DNA of 64,000 nt, from positions 248,001-312,000 of the forward strand of contig NZ_CP043639.1 in NCBI RefSeq assembly GCF_014217605.1, written 5' to 3'. A program made the translations under genes and the position numbers. This DNA is from Sphingomonas sp. NBWT7. GTDB lineage: Bacteria > Pseudomonadota > Alphaproteobacteria > Sphingomonadales > Sphingomonadaceae. Shown one piece after another: positions 19,263 to 27,701 of the stretch. Each line of letters starts with the position of its first letter. The first letter of the stretch is position 1. Below the pieces are notes generated by a model. The model made no database searches and was not told the origin of the DNA. It saw only the letters and a program-made list of their open reading frames with translations.

Positions 19263-19784
19263 ATGGGGTGCTTGCCTCCCCGATGGATGCAGCGCGCTAC
19301 GTGCGGGCACGATCGTGCCGGCAGGCATGACAACGCCGCCTCCGCGCGCCGGCGGCAGGCGGGTTTCACGCTCGTCGAACTGATGGTGGTTATCACGGTG
19401 ATCGGGCTTGCATCCGCCGCGGCGGTGCTGGCGATGCCCGGTCCGCGCGGCCGCCTCGTCGATGAAGGCGCACGCTTCGCCACTCGCGTTCGCGCCGCGC
19501 GCGACGCAGCGATCGTCGGCGGACGCCCGGTCAGCGTGTGGGTGACGCCGGGCGGCTATGGCTTCGACGAGCGGCGCGGCGGACAGTGGGTTGCGCTACC
19601 CGACAAGCCATTCCGCGTCGCGCAATGGGGCGAGGGGACGCAGGCGCTGCTCCCCGAGCGCGTGCGCATCACCTTTGATACCACCGGCATGGCGGATCGC
19701 CCGATCGTCGTGCCGCTGCGCCGCGACCGAACGCGCGTGGCGGTAACGATCGCGGCGGACGGGGATGCGCGCGTCGATGGCTGA
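19263..19784 (+). CDS. gspH: Minor pseudopilin GspH
   Basis: A 173-residue minor pseudopilin with a long basic leader, then the cleavage site G/FTLVELMVVITVIGLA and an N-terminal helix. The rest forms the GspH beta-rich head (RAARDAAIVGGRPVSVWV, RRGGQWVAL). The leader is unusually long (33 residues) if the first ATG is used; ATG 19287 shortens it to 25. It lies 6 bases after gspG and overlaps the gspI gene. Confidence 0.9.
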   Translation: MGCLPPRWMQRATCGHDRAGRHDNAASARRRQAGFTLVELMVVITVIGLASAAAVLAMPGPRGRLVDEGARFATRVRAARDAAIVGGRPVSVWVTPGGYGFDERRGGQWVALPDKPFRVAQWGEGTQALLPERVRITFDTTGMADRPIVVPLRRDRTRVAVTIAADGDARVDG

Positions 19785-20169
19785 CCGGCACGCCGCTGGC
19801 ACCCGCGGTTTCACCCTCGTCGAGATCATGGTCGCGCTCGCTGTGTTCAGCCTCGCGGCGCTCGCGCTGCTGCGGCTTGAGGGTGCGACGATCCGCTCGA
19901 CCGCGCTGCTCGGCGATACGATCGCCGCGCAGATGGTGGCGCGTAACGTTGCGATCGATGCGGTGACGGCGCCGCGCCCACCCGCGCTCGGCCGCGCCGG
20001 CGGCGTCGAGCAGAACGGCGGGCGGGCGTGGCGGTGGACGCGGCTCGTCGCGCCGACGGGCGATCAACGCATCCTGCGCATCGACGTGGCGGTGAGCGAC
20101 GCGGGCGGCCGCGCTCTTGGGCGGTTGACGATGATCCGACCGCCACAGCCCGAGGTGATCGTCTCGTGA
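19777..20169 (+). CDS. gspI: Minor pseudopilin GspI
   Basis: A 130-residue minor pseudopilin with leader MADRHAAGTR and cleavage site G/FTLVEIMVALAVFSLAALALL. The remainder has the short GspI head (MVARNVAIDA, WRWTRLVAPTGD). The start at 19777 is preferred to 19765 because it gives a normal short leader. It overlaps gspH by 8 bases and gspJ by 4 (GTGA). GspI, J and K form the pseudopilus tip in studied systems. Confidence 0.9.
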   Translation: MADRHAAGTRGFTLVEIMVALAVFSLAALALLRLEGATIRSTALLGDTIAAQMVARNVAIDAVTAPRPPALGRAGGVEQNGGRAWRWTRLVAPTGDQRILRIDVAVSDAGGRALGRLTMIRPPQPEVIVS

Positions 20170-20828
20170 GCGCGCCGCACACCGAACGCGGCTTCACGCT
20201 CGTCGAGGTGATGGTCGCACTGATGATCTTCGGCCTGATCGCATCTGCCGGCGTCGCGCTGCTCGCGTTCAGCGTGCGCGCGCAGGGCGTGACGACGTCG
20301 CGGCTCGACGATGTCGGCGCGCTCGCCCGGCAATCCTCGTTGCTCGCCGCCGACCTCGCGCAGGCGATCGATCGCCCTGCACGCGACGAGCGCGGCACGC
20401 TGCTGCCCGCCTTCGTCGGCGACGGCACGAACGTGACGTTCGTCCGCGGCGGCTGGAGCAACCTCGATGCGCTGCCGCGCTCGACGCTGCAAAAGGTTAG
20501 TTACCGCCTTGCCGAAGGCGCGCTCGAGCGGATCGCCTGGCCGATGATCGACGGCGCCGCCGCGCTGCCGCCCTCGGTCGCGCTGGACCGCGTTCGCGGT
20601 TTGCGGCTGCGCTATCGCATCAGCGGGGCGTGGAGCGACCGGTGGGACGGCTCGGGAGGCGCCGCGCTGCCGCAGGCGCTTGAGATGTCGCTGACGCGCG
20701 ACGACGGCGTCACCTTCCGTCAGCTGTTTCTTGTTGGAAGTGGTGGCCCGCCGCGTCCGCCCGCCCCATCGGGCGCGCAAGCCGCCGACGGTGCGCAACC
20801 CCCGTCGGTGTCCGCCAATGCGCGATAG
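20166..20828 (+). CDS. gspJ: Minor pseudopilin GspJ
   Basis: A 220-residue minor pseudopilin. GTG 20166 gives MSAPHTERG/FTLVEVMVALMIFG, with the cleavage site nine residues in; the frame is open further upstream but that reading overlaps gspI deeply. The head contains the usual GspJ elements (ARQSSLLAADLAQAIDRPARD, VRGLRLRYRISGAWSDRW). A Pro-rich tail ends the protein. It overlaps gspK by 11 bases. Confidence 0.92.
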   Translation: MSAPHTERGFTLVEVMVALMIFGLIASAGVALLAFSVRAQGVTTSRLDDVGALARQSSLLAADLAQAIDRPARDERGTLLPAFVGDGTNVTFVRGGWSNLDALPRSTLQKVSYRLAEGALERIAWPMIDGAAALPPSVALDRVRGLRLRYRISGAWSDRWDGSGGAALPQALEMSLTRDDGVTFRQLFLVGSGGPPRPPAPSGAQAADGAQPPSVSANAR

Positions 20829-21795
20829 GCCCGCTGGCGAGCGCGGCGCCGCGCTCCTCACCGTGATGCTGCTCGTCGCGATCGTCGCGGTGCTCGCGGC
20901 GACCGCGCTCGAGCGGTTGCGCCTGTCGACGCGGCTCGCCGCGAACGCCGTCGGGCTCGACCAGGCGCGCGGTCTCGCCTTCGCCGCGGAGGCGCTCGCG
21001 ACCGGGCGGATCACCGATGTCCTCCGCCGCAACACGGAGCGCGTCACGCTCGACGGCGGATGGAGCAATCGCCCGTACACCATCCCGACGCCCGGCGGCG
21101 TCGCGACCGCGCGCATCGTCGACGGGGGGAACTGCTTCAACGTTAACAGTTTGGTGACCGATCTTGATGGGCGATATGTAGCCGATCCGACAACGATCGC
21201 GCAGTTCGCCCGGCTCGCCCGGCTGCTCGCCGTGCCGGGCGGCGACGCGATCGCAGCGGCGGCGGCGGACTGGATCGACAGCGACGATCAGCCGCTCGCT
21301 GCGGGCGCGGAGGACAGCGCCTATGCCGCGCTCGCGACGCCGTACCGCACCGCCGGCACGCTGATGGCCGATCCAAGCGAGTTGCGCGCGGTCGCCGGCG
21401 TCTCGCCTGCGGCCTATGCGCGGCTCCGACCATTCATCTGCGCACTGCCGCGTGCCGCACGCACGCCGATCAACGTCAACACCCTGACGCCCGAGCAGGC
21501 ACCGCTGATCGCGATGCTCGCGCCCGATACGCTCGGCATCCAGGCCGCCGCGGGTGCGCTGCTGCGCCGGCCGCCGGGCGGCTACGGCGACGTGCAGGAT
21601 TTCTGGAAGGTGTTCGCGGCATCGGGGATCACCGTCGATCCCGCGGCGACGCAGCAGACCGGCGTCACGACAAAGTGGTTCGCGCTGCGCGTCGACGTGA
21701 CGGCGGGCGCCAGCGAGCTGCAGGAACAGGCGCTGATCGACGCGACTACGCTTCCCGCGCGGCTCGTCTCGCGGCAATGGGGCGAGCCAACATGA
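20818..21795 (+). CDS. gspK: Tip pseudopilin GspK
   Basis: A 325-residue atypical large pseudopilin that caps the pseudopilus. The start at 20818 gives MRDRPAGERG followed by the hydrophobic segment AALLTVMLLVAIVAVLAATALERLR; as usual for GspK the residue after Gly is not Phe and mature position 5 is not Glu. The alpha-helical insertion typical of GspK is present in the middle (ADWIDSDDQPLAAGAED, INVNTLTPEQAPLIAML). It overlaps gspJ upstream and gspL downstream (ATGA). Confidence 0.92.
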   Translation: MRDRPAGERGAALLTVMLLVAIVAVLAATALERLRLSTRLAANAVGLDQARGLAFAAEALATGRITDVLRRNTERVTLDGGWSNRPYTIPTPGGVATARIVDGGNCFNVNSLVTDLDGRYVADPTTIAQFARLARLLAVPGGDAIAAAAADWIDSDDQPLAAGAEDSAYAALATPYRTAGTLMADPSELRAVAGVSPAAYARLRPFICALPRAARTPINVNTLTPEQAPLIAMLAPDTLGIQAAAGALLRRPPGGYGDVQDFWKVFAASGITVDPAATQQTGVTTKWFALRVDVTAGASELQEQALIDATTLPARLVSRQWGEPT

Positions 21796-22886
21796 CCGCC
21801 ACCTTGCTCTTCATTCCGCCAGGCGCGGACGATCCGTGGCGCTGGGTGCGAGTCGCCGACGGCGCAGTCGCTGATCGCGGTGAGGGGCTGCCGGTCGAGC
21901 CGACAACGGCGATCGTTGCGGTGACGCCGGCGGACGCGGTGACGTTGCACTGGGCAAGCCTGCCGGCGCGATCGATAGCGCAAGCGAGCGCAGCGGCGCG
22001 GATCGTCGTATCGGACGCGAGCGCCGGACCGATCGACGCGCTGCACGTCGCGGTCGGCGAGGAGGCGAGCGGGGAGGGGGGCGACGAGCGGCCGATCGGT
22101 GTCGTCGCCAACGATGCGATGCAGCGCTGGCTCGCGATGCTCGCCGCGCTCGGCATCGACGCTGACGTGATGATCCCTGCGCCGCTGCTGCTGCCGCGCC
22201 CGCAGGCAAGGTTCGTCCGCGCCGACGTGGGTGGCCAATCGGTAGTGCGCGGCACAACCAGCGGCTTCGCCGACGAGGCGCGGCTGACCGAGCTGATCAC
22301 CGGCGCGAATCAGCCGGAGACGCTTGGTCGCGACGCCGTCGACGCCGCGATCGCCACTGCGCTCGACCGCCCGGTGCTCAACCTGCGCCAGGGGCCGTTC
22401 GCGCGACGGCGGCGGCGCGCGATCGATTGGGCGCTCGTCCGGCGCCTCGTCGTGCTCGGCGCGCTGGCGCTGCTCGCGACACTCGCGATCGATCTCGTGC
22501 GGATCGCCAAATACGCGATCGCGGCCGACAGCGCCGAAATGCGCGCCGATGCGCTCGCTCGCGAGGGCCTGCCGCGCGGCACGCAGGCGGGCGATGCCGA
22601 TCGCTTGCTCGCCGAGCGCCTGTCGCGGCTGCGCGGCCCGGGCCTCGGCTTCAGCGCCACCGCCGCAGCGATCGCGACCGCGGTGCGCGACACTGCTGGG
22701 ACGGAGATCGTCGCGCTGGCGTTCAAGCCCAACGGCGACCTGCGCGCCACGATCGCGGCAGAGGGCGAGGCGCAGGCGAACCAGCTCGTCGCGCAGCTGC
22801 GCGGCAGCGGCTTTGCGGTGACCGCCAGCCCCTTCGAATCGAACGGCCAGCGGCTGCGCGGCGATCTGACGGTGACGGTGCCATGA
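21792..22886 (+). CDS. gspL: Type II secretion protein GspL
   Basis: A 364-residue bitopic protein that anchors GspE to the inner membrane. An actin-like cytoplasmic domain covers about residues 1-215, a transmembrane helix lies near 220-240 (RLVVLGALALLATLAIDLV), and a ferredoxin-like periplasmic domain ends the protein. The start at 21792 overlaps the gspK stop; the longer open frame inside gspK is not used. GspM follows with a 4-base overlap. Confidence 0.9.
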   Translation: MTATLLFIPPGADDPWRWVRVADGAVADRGEGLPVEPTTAIVAVTPADAVTLHWASLPARSIAQASAAARIVVSDASAGPIDALHVAVGEEASGEGGDERPIGVVANDAMQRWLAMLAALGIDADVMIPAPLLLPRPQARFVRADVGGQSVVRGTTSGFADEARLTELITGANQPETLGRDAVDAAIATALDRPVLNLRQGPFARRRRRAIDWALVRRLVVLGALALLATLAIDLVRIAKYAIAADSAEMRADALAREGLPRGTQAGDADRLLAERLSRLRGPGLGFSATAAAIATAVRDTAGTEIVALAFKPNGDLRATIAAEGEAQANQLVAQLRGSGFAVTASPFESNGQRLRGDLTVTVP

Positions 22887-23356
22887 CCGATCTACGCGTT
22901 TGGTATGCCGGCCGGTCGTTGCGCGAGAAGCGGCTGATCCTCGTCATGCTCGTCCTGCTCGCGGTGACGATCGTCTGGGCCGGCATCGTCCGGCCCGTAC
23001 GCGACGGGCTCGACGCGGCGCGTGACCGTCACGCCCGCGCCGTCGTCCGGCTGGGCGAGGTGCAGCGGCAGGTGGCAATGGTGAAGGCGATCCAGCGCGG
23101 CCGGCCCCGGACGCCGGAGGGCGCGATCGCCGACGCGGTCCGCGCCCGTGCCGACGAGGCGGGGTTCGCGCTGTCGAGCCTCGAACCCGACGGCGACCGC
23201 GTCCGCATCGCGATCGCGACCGCCAAGCCCGGCGCGCTGCTCGGCTGGATCGCCGCGCTCGAGGCGGACGGTCTGCTCGTCGATGCCTCGTCGATCACCG
23301 GCAACGGCGACGGCACGGTCGCGGCGACACTGACGCTTAAGGGGCGCGAGGCATGA
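22883..23356 (+). CDS. gspM: Type II secretion protein GspM
   Basis: A 157-residue bitopic inner-membrane protein that partners GspL. It has a short cytoplasmic start (MTDLRVWYAGRSLREKRL), one transmembrane helix near residues 19-38 and a small periplasmic ferredoxin-like domain. Identity rests on size, topology and position between gspL and gspN, as primary sequence is weakly conserved in this family. Confidence 0.88.
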   Translation: MTDLRVWYAGRSLREKRLILVMLVLLAVTIVWAGIVRPVRDGLDAARDRHARAVVRLGEVQRQVAMVKAIQRGRPRTPEGAIADAVRARADEAGFALSSLEPDGDRVRIAIATAKPGALLGWIAALEADGLLVDASSITGNGDGTVAATLTLKGREA

Positions 23357-24078
23357 GGCGGCTGCGCCTGCGGACCGGGCCGCGCGCGCTGTTCGCGGCA
23401 ATGCTGGCCATCGCGCTCCTCGCGCTGCTGCCCATGCGCCTCGCCCTCGGTTGGTTCGGGCTCGGTGAACAGGGACTGACCGCGCGCGCAGTGAGCGGCA
23501 GCATCTGGTCCGGAACGCTGCGCGAGGCGCGCTTCGGCGACATCGCACTCGGCGATCTCTCGGCCGGCGTCTCGCCCCTGCGCCTGCTTCTCGGCGAGGC
23601 GCGGATCGCGCTCGAAGGTACGGCGTCCACGCCGGCGCCGCGCCTGTCGGGGGCGATCATCGTCTCGCGCTCGAGCTTCGGGCTCGATCACGTCACCGCT
23701 TCGCTGCCGGTCGGCATGGCGTTCCGGCCGCTGCCCGTGACGACGCTCGATCTCGACGACGTCGTGGCGCGCTTCCGCGGCGACACGTGTGAGGAAGCGT
23801 CGGGCCGGATCCGCGCGACGATGGCGGGCGATCTCGGCGGCACGGCGGTGCCGTCGGCACTCGCGGGGTCGGCGCGCTGCGATGCCGGCGCGCTTTTGCT
23901 GCCGCTCGCCAGCGCGGCGGGCAACGAGGGCAGCACGATCCGCTTGTGGCCTGATGGCCGCTACACCGCGGATCTCACGCTGCAGCCCGGCGATCCCGCC
24001 GCCGTCGTGCGTTTGCAGGCGGCAGGCTTCGTCCAGACGCAGGCTGGCATGCGGCTGACGATCGAGGGACGCTTCTGA
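23353..24078 (+). CDS. gspN: Type II secretion protein GspN
   Basis: A 241-residue protein with one N-terminal membrane anchor (LFAAMLAIALLALLPMRLAL) and a beta-rich periplasmic domain of GspN type (AVSGSIWSGTLREARFGDIALGDLSAG). It is the last gene of the operon and overlaps gspM by 4 bases. GspN is found in only some type II systems; its exact role is unclear. Confidence 0.88.
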   Translation: MRRLRLRTGPRALFAAMLAIALLALLPMRLALGWFGLGEQGLTARAVSGSIWSGTLREARFGDIALGDLSAGVSPLRLLLGEARIALEGTASTPAPRLSGAIIVSRSSFGLDHVTASLPVGMAFRPLPVTTLDLDDVVARFRGDTCEEASGRIRATMAGDLGGTAVPSALAGSARCDAGALLLPLASAAGNEGSTIRLWPDGRYTADLTLQPGDPAAVVRLQAAGFVQTQAGMRLTIEGRF

Positions 24079-24166
24079 TCCGCTGACCTGTGGCAAGGCG
24101 TGCGGCGAAAGCGATGCTGTGGCCTTGACGCTCGCCGCCCCGTTCCGTAGGGGCGCCCACTCTTGT

Positions 24167-24244
24167 GGCGACCGTAGCTCAGTTGGTTAGAGCATCGGTT
24201 TGTGGTACCGAGGGTCGCGGGTTCAAGTCCCGTCGGTCGCCCCA
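24167..24244 (+). tRNA. tRNA-His (anticodon GTG)
   Basis: Acceptor stem GCGACCG/CGGTCGC, preceded by an encoded G at position -1 that faces C73, the identity pair of tRNA-His. Anticodon stem TCGGT/ACCGA with loop TTGTGGT gives anticodon GTG. CCA is encoded. Coordinates run from G-1 to CCA. Confidence 0.97.
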
Positions 24245-24266
24245 TCCTAACCCCCGGAAATATAGC

Positions 24267-25316
24267 ATGACGGCGTGGGGCTTCCCCGATTTCGACGACC
24301 ATGAGGGCGTCCATCTCTTCACCGATCCGGCGTCCGGCCTGCAGGCGGTCATCGCGGTCCACTCGACCGCGCTCGGCCCCGCGGCGGGCGGCGTGCGCTT
24401 CTGGAACTATGCCGATCACACCAGCGCGTTGACCGACGCGCTGCGCCTGTCGCGCGGCATGAGCTTCAAGAACGCGATGGCGGGGCTCGCGCTCGGCGGC
24501 GGCAAGGGTGTCGTGCTCGCCGACCGGCCCGGCGCGACGATCAGCGAGGATCAACTGCGCGCGTTCGGCCGCGTCGTCGAATCGCTCGGCGGCCGCTACG
24601 TTACCGCCGAGGACGTCGGCATGTCCGAGGCGCGGATGAAGGTGATCGCGCAGGAGACGCGTTACGTCTCCGGCCTGCCCGTCGCGAGTGGCGCGGCGGG
24701 TGGCGACCCCGGTCCCTATACCGCGCTCGGCGTCTATCTCGGCGTCAAGGCGGCCGCAGCGCGCGGGCTGGGTGCGAGCGACATGAAGGGCGTGCGCGTC
24801 GCGATCCAGGGCGTCGGCTCGGTCGGCGGTGGCCTCGCCCGTTTGCTCGCCGCCGACGGCGCAACGCTGACGCTCGCCGATGTCGATACCGCGCGTGCCG
24901 AGAAGCTCGCCGGCGAGCTCGGCGCCACCACCGTCTCGACGGGCGAGATCCTTGCCGCGAACGTCGATCTGGTCAGCCCCAACGCGCTCGGCGCGGTGCT
25001 GACCGAGGCATCGATCGCCGCGCTGAAGGCGAAGGTCGTCGCGGGCGGCGCGAACAATCAGCTCGCGACGCAGGGCGACGGGCGCCGCGTGCACGAGCGT
25101 GGCATCCTCTACGCCCCCGATTACGTGATCAACGCCGGCGGCATCATCAACGTCGGGCTCGAATATCTCGGTCAGGGCGACGAGGCCGAAGTGAAGGCAC
25201 GCATCGCGCGCATCCCCGATCGTCTGGTTGAGGTGTGGGACGAGAGCGATGCCAGCGGCGATCCCGCGTCGGACGTGGCGGATCGCATCGCCCGCCGCCT
25301 GATCGGCCGCGGCTGA
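24267..25316 (+). CDS. Leucine/phenylalanine/valine dehydrogenase
   Basis: A 349-residue NAD-dependent amino-acid dehydrogenase of the Glu/Leu/Phe/Val family, which interconverts branched-chain or aromatic amino acids and their 2-oxo acids. Conserved Lys68 and Lys80 (LGGGKGVV) match the substrate-binding and catalytic lysines of leucine dehydrogenase. The C-terminal half is the NAD-binding domain with a glycine-rich motif (IQGVGSVGGGLA). The start at 24267 follows GGAAATATAGC; the open frame upstream is only the tRNA-His gene. Whether leucine or phenylalanine is the main substrate cannot be read from sequence. A terminator follows. Confidence 0.9.
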   Translation: MTAWGFPDFDDHEGVHLFTDPASGLQAVIAVHSTALGPAAGGVRFWNYADHTSALTDALRLSRGMSFKNAMAGLALGGGKGVVLADRPGATISEDQLRAFGRVVESLGGRYVTAEDVGMSEARMKVIAQETRYVSGLPVASGAAGGDPGPYTALGVYLGVKAAAARGLGASDMKGVRVAIQGVGSVGGGLARLLAADGATLTLADVDTARAEKLAGELGATTVSTGEILAANVDLVSPNALGAVLTEASIAALKAKVVAGGANNQLATQGDGRRVHERGILYAPDYVINAGGIINVGLEYLGQGDEAEVKARIARIPDRLVEVWDESDASGDPASDVADRIARRLIGRG

Positions 25317-25357
25317 ACACGGCCGGCGATCGCGCTGTTCCGTCGACCGGACGCATG

Positions 25358-25397
25358 CGCCGGCCGTCTGTCCAACCGGATGACGGCCGGCGTTTTT
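25358..25397 (+). terminator. Rho-independent terminator before ccmC
   Basis: Perfect 11-bp stem CGCCGGCCGTC/GACGGCCGGCG followed by five T. It ends the dehydrogenase transcript 18 bases before the ccmC start. Confidence 0.88.
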
Positions 25398-25414
25398 CGC
25401 TCTAGGGAGCCATC

Positions 25415-26140
25415 GTGCCCGCGCTCCACGCCCTCGCCAATCCTGCGCGCTTCCTTAAGATCGCCCGCCCGCTGACGGCGTGGCTGACCGGGATCGGCGT
25501 CGCGCTGATCGCGGTGGGATCCTGGGCAGGCCTCGTGATGACGCCGCCGGACTATCTTCAGGGCGAGTCGGTCCGCATCATGTACGTCCACGTCCCCGCC
25601 GCGTGGCTGGGCATGGGCGGGTGGAGCGGGATTGCGGTGGCGAGTATCGCCTATCTCGTCTGGCGTCATCCGCTGGCGGAGGTGGGCGCGCGCGCGATTG
25701 CGGTCCCCGGCGCCGCCTTTGCTGCGATCTGCCTGTTTACCGGCGCGATCTGGGGCCGGCCCACCTGGGGCACCTATTGGCAGTGGGACGGGCGGCTCAC
25801 CTCGATGTTGCTGCTGTTCTTCGTCTACCTTGCCTATATTGCGCTGGCGCGTGCGGATCGCGAGCGCGGCGGCGACGGGCGTATCGCGGCGCTGTTCGGC
25901 ATCGCCGGCACGGTGCTGCTCCCGATCATCCGCTACTCCGTGATCTGGTGGAACACGCTTCACCAGGGGCCGAGCATCGGGCTGACGCGATCGAGCATCG
26001 ACGCGTCGATCCTGTGGCCGCTGCCGATCATGCTCGCCGGCTTCTCCTGCCTGTTCGGCGGGATCGTGCTGATGCGGATGCGCACGCTGCTTGCGGTCGC
26101 CAAGGCCGAGGCGCGGTTGCGCCGGCGGGCGACCGCATGA
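25415..26140 (+). CDS. ccmC: Heme exporter/handling protein CcmC
   Basis: A 241-residue inner-membrane protein with six hydrophobic helices that presents heme to CcmE during cytochrome c maturation (system I). The WWD signature is visible as WGRPTWGTYWQWD near residues 112-124, with flanking histidines (MYVHVPAAW and NTLHQGPS). GTG at 25415 follows AGGGAG. It overlaps ccmD by 4 bases. Confidence 0.95.
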   Translation: MPALHALANPARFLKIARPLTAWLTGIGVALIAVGSWAGLVMTPPDYLQGESVRIMYVHVPAAWLGMGGWSGIAVASIAYLVWRHPLAEVGARAIAVPGAAFAAICLFTGAIWGRPTWGTYWQWDGRLTSMLLLFFVYLAYIALARADRERGGDGRIAALFGIAGTVLLPIIRYSVIWWNTLHQGPSIGLTRSSIDASILWPLPIMLAGFSCLFGGIVLMRMRTLLAVAKAEARLRRRATA

Positions 26141-26250
26141 ACCCCTGGCCGTTCATCACCGCCGCCTACGCGATCGCGCTCGGCGGCACCGCGGCGATCG
26201 CGTGGCTCAGTTGGCGCGCCATGCGTGCGGCCGAGAAGGGGCCGCAATGA
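26137..26250 (+). CDS. ccmD: Small heme-trafficking membrane protein CcmD
   Basis: A 37-residue protein with one transmembrane helix and a basic C-terminal end (MNPWPFITAAYAIALGG, RAMRAAEKG). CcmD helps release holo-CcmE from CcmC. Size, topology and ATGA overlaps on both sides, between ccmC and ccmE, identify it. Confidence 0.88.
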   Translation: MNPWPFITAAYAIALGGTAAIAWLSWRAMRAAEKGPQ

Positions 26251-26681
26251 AGGCCAAGCATCAGCGGCTGTGGCTTGCACTTGCCGCGGTGGCCGCGATC
26301 GCCGTCGCCGCGCTGCTGGCTTTGTCGGGGCTGCGCGATCAGGCGGCCTTCTTCTACGCGCCGTCGGACGTCACGCCCGACGTGCTCGCCTCGAATCGCG
26401 CGGTACGATTGGGCGGGATGGTTGCCGCCGGCTCGGTGGCGCGCGCCGCGGACGGCGTCACCGTCGCGTTCCGCGTCACCGACGGCAAGGCGACGACGCC
26501 GGTCACCTTTGCCGGAATCGTCCCCGATCTGTTTCGTGAGCGGTCGGGCGTCGTCGCGGAGGGCAGCTTCCGGCGCGACGGCAGCTTCGTCGCGACCAAC
26601 CTGCTGGCCAAGCACGACGAAAAATACATGCCGCCCGAACTGGCCGGCAAGATGCATGAAACCAAGAGCCTGGAGCCGTGA
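26247..26681 (+). CDS. ccmE: Periplasmic heme chaperone CcmE
   Basis: A 144-residue membrane-anchored heme chaperone. The N-terminal helix (LWLALAAVAAIAVAALLAL) anchors an OB-fold domain. His123 in AKHDEKYMP is the residue that binds heme covalently in this family, with the Tyr four residues on also conserved. It overlaps ccmD by 4 bases and the next gene by 4 bases. Confidence 0.96.
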   Translation: MKAKHQRLWLALAAVAAIAVAALLALSGLRDQAAFFYAPSDVTPDVLASNRAVRLGGMVAAGSVARAADGVTVAFRVTDGKATTPVTFAGIVPDLFRERSGVVAEGSFRRDGSFVATNLLAKHDEKYMPPELAGKMHETKSLEP

Positions 26682-27316
26682 GCGGCTTCGTCGCGCTGAC
26701 GCTTGTCGGCGGATTAGCATTCGGCGCGCTGGTGCTGCTGCGTCTGCCGCGCATCCTGTGGTCGTTCGCCGGCGCTGCGCTGTTCCTAGGTGCAGCGGGC
26801 TATGCGTGGCAGGGAAGGCCGGGTGCACCGGCATCCCCGGCACGCCCAGCGCGCGACGGGATTGCGGTCGATCCCGCCGCAATCGCGCTGCGCGACCGGC
26901 TGGTCGGGCGTTTCACCGCCGATGCGAGCTACCTCGTGGCGTCCGATGCCATGCTGCGCACCGGCAACAAGCGCGCGGCAGTTCAGGTGGTGCTCGGCGG
27001 CCTGCGCCGTATCCCGAACAGCTTCATCCTGTGGACGCAACTCGGCACCAATCTCGCAATCCACGACGGTGACAAGGTGTCCCCGGCCGCCAAATTGGCG
27101 TTCGAGCGGGCGATGCGGCTTGCGCCCAAGCATCCGGCGCCACCCTATTATGCCGGCATGGCCTATGTGCGCGCGGGCGAGCTAGCGATGGCGCAGCGTC
27201 TATGGCGCCGCGCCGTCGCGCTCTCCGCCCCGGATACCGATTATCGGCGCCAGATCGCCGGTCAGCTCGATCTGCTCGATCGGTTCATCGCCGCGACGCG
27301 GCCGCCGGCGCGCTGA
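26678..27316 (+). CDS. TPR protein, probable CcmI-like factor
   Basis: A 212-residue protein with an N-terminal membrane segment (LVGGLAFGALVLLRLP and a second hydrophobic stretch) and TPR-like helices in its second half (ASYLVASDAMLRTGNKRAAVQVVLGGLRR, PPYYAGMAYVRAGELAMAQRLWRRA). In related bacteria a CcmI/CycH-type TPR protein closes the ccm operon and holds apocytochrome c, and this one overlaps ccmE by 4 bases. However ccmF, ccmG and ccmH, which normally lie between, are absent. GTG start at 26678. Confidence 0.7.
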   Translation: MSGFVALTLVGGLAFGALVLLRLPRILWSFAGAALFLGAAGYAWQGRPGAPASPARPARDGIAVDPAAIALRDRLVGRFTADASYLVASDAMLRTGNKRAAVQVVLGGLRRIPNSFILWTQLGTNLAIHDGDKVSPAAKLAFERAMRLAPKHPAPPYYAGMAYVRAGELAMAQRLWRRAVALSAPDTDYRRQIAGQLDLLDRFIAATRPPAR

Positions 27317-27340
27317 TCCGCCGCCGGCGGGTTGCCGGCC

Positions 27341-27556
27341 TTACTTGCCACGCCCGGTCTTCTCCTGCAGCGCATCGATCCGCTTCGATGCGTCGGCCTT
27401 GGTAAGGCCGTCATCGAATTCCTCGCCGGCTTCTTCGCTCAGTGTCTTGAGGTAGCTCGCCTGCGCCCCGGTCATCGGCTCTTCGCCGGTGGTCCAATCA
27501 TCCGGATCCTTTTCGGCGTTCGAGAAGGGTTCGCTCTTCGGGTTCGCGTCGGTCAT
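27341..27556 (-). CDS. DUF3072 small protein
   Basis: A 71-residue soluble acidic protein whose core ([38 protein letters not shown]) matches the DUF3072 family, which has no known function. The start at 27556 follows AAAGGAAC; the frame is open further upstream but overlaps the kup promoter region. It points away from kup. Confidence 0.82.
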   Translation of the reverse strand: MTDANPKSEPFSNAEKDPDDWTTGEEPMTGAQASYLKTLSEEAGEEFDDGLTKADASKRIDALQEKTGRGK

Positions 27557-27701
27557 GGCGGTGTTCCTTTCGCGCATCCAAACTCCCCTGTTCCCGCAAC
27601 GTTCCATTTGCGGCGGCATCGGCGCGGTGCTAGGCGCGCTTGGTTTTCGACAGGACAACGGCGGTTCTTCTACTCGTGGCTCCTTTTCGGACGGTCGGTC
27701 G

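Noticed and set aside
24165..24266. Open frame MATVAQLVRASVCG... joined to the dehydrogenase
   Set aside because: It is a translation of the tRNA-His gene; the dehydrogenase starts at 24267 with its own ribosome site.
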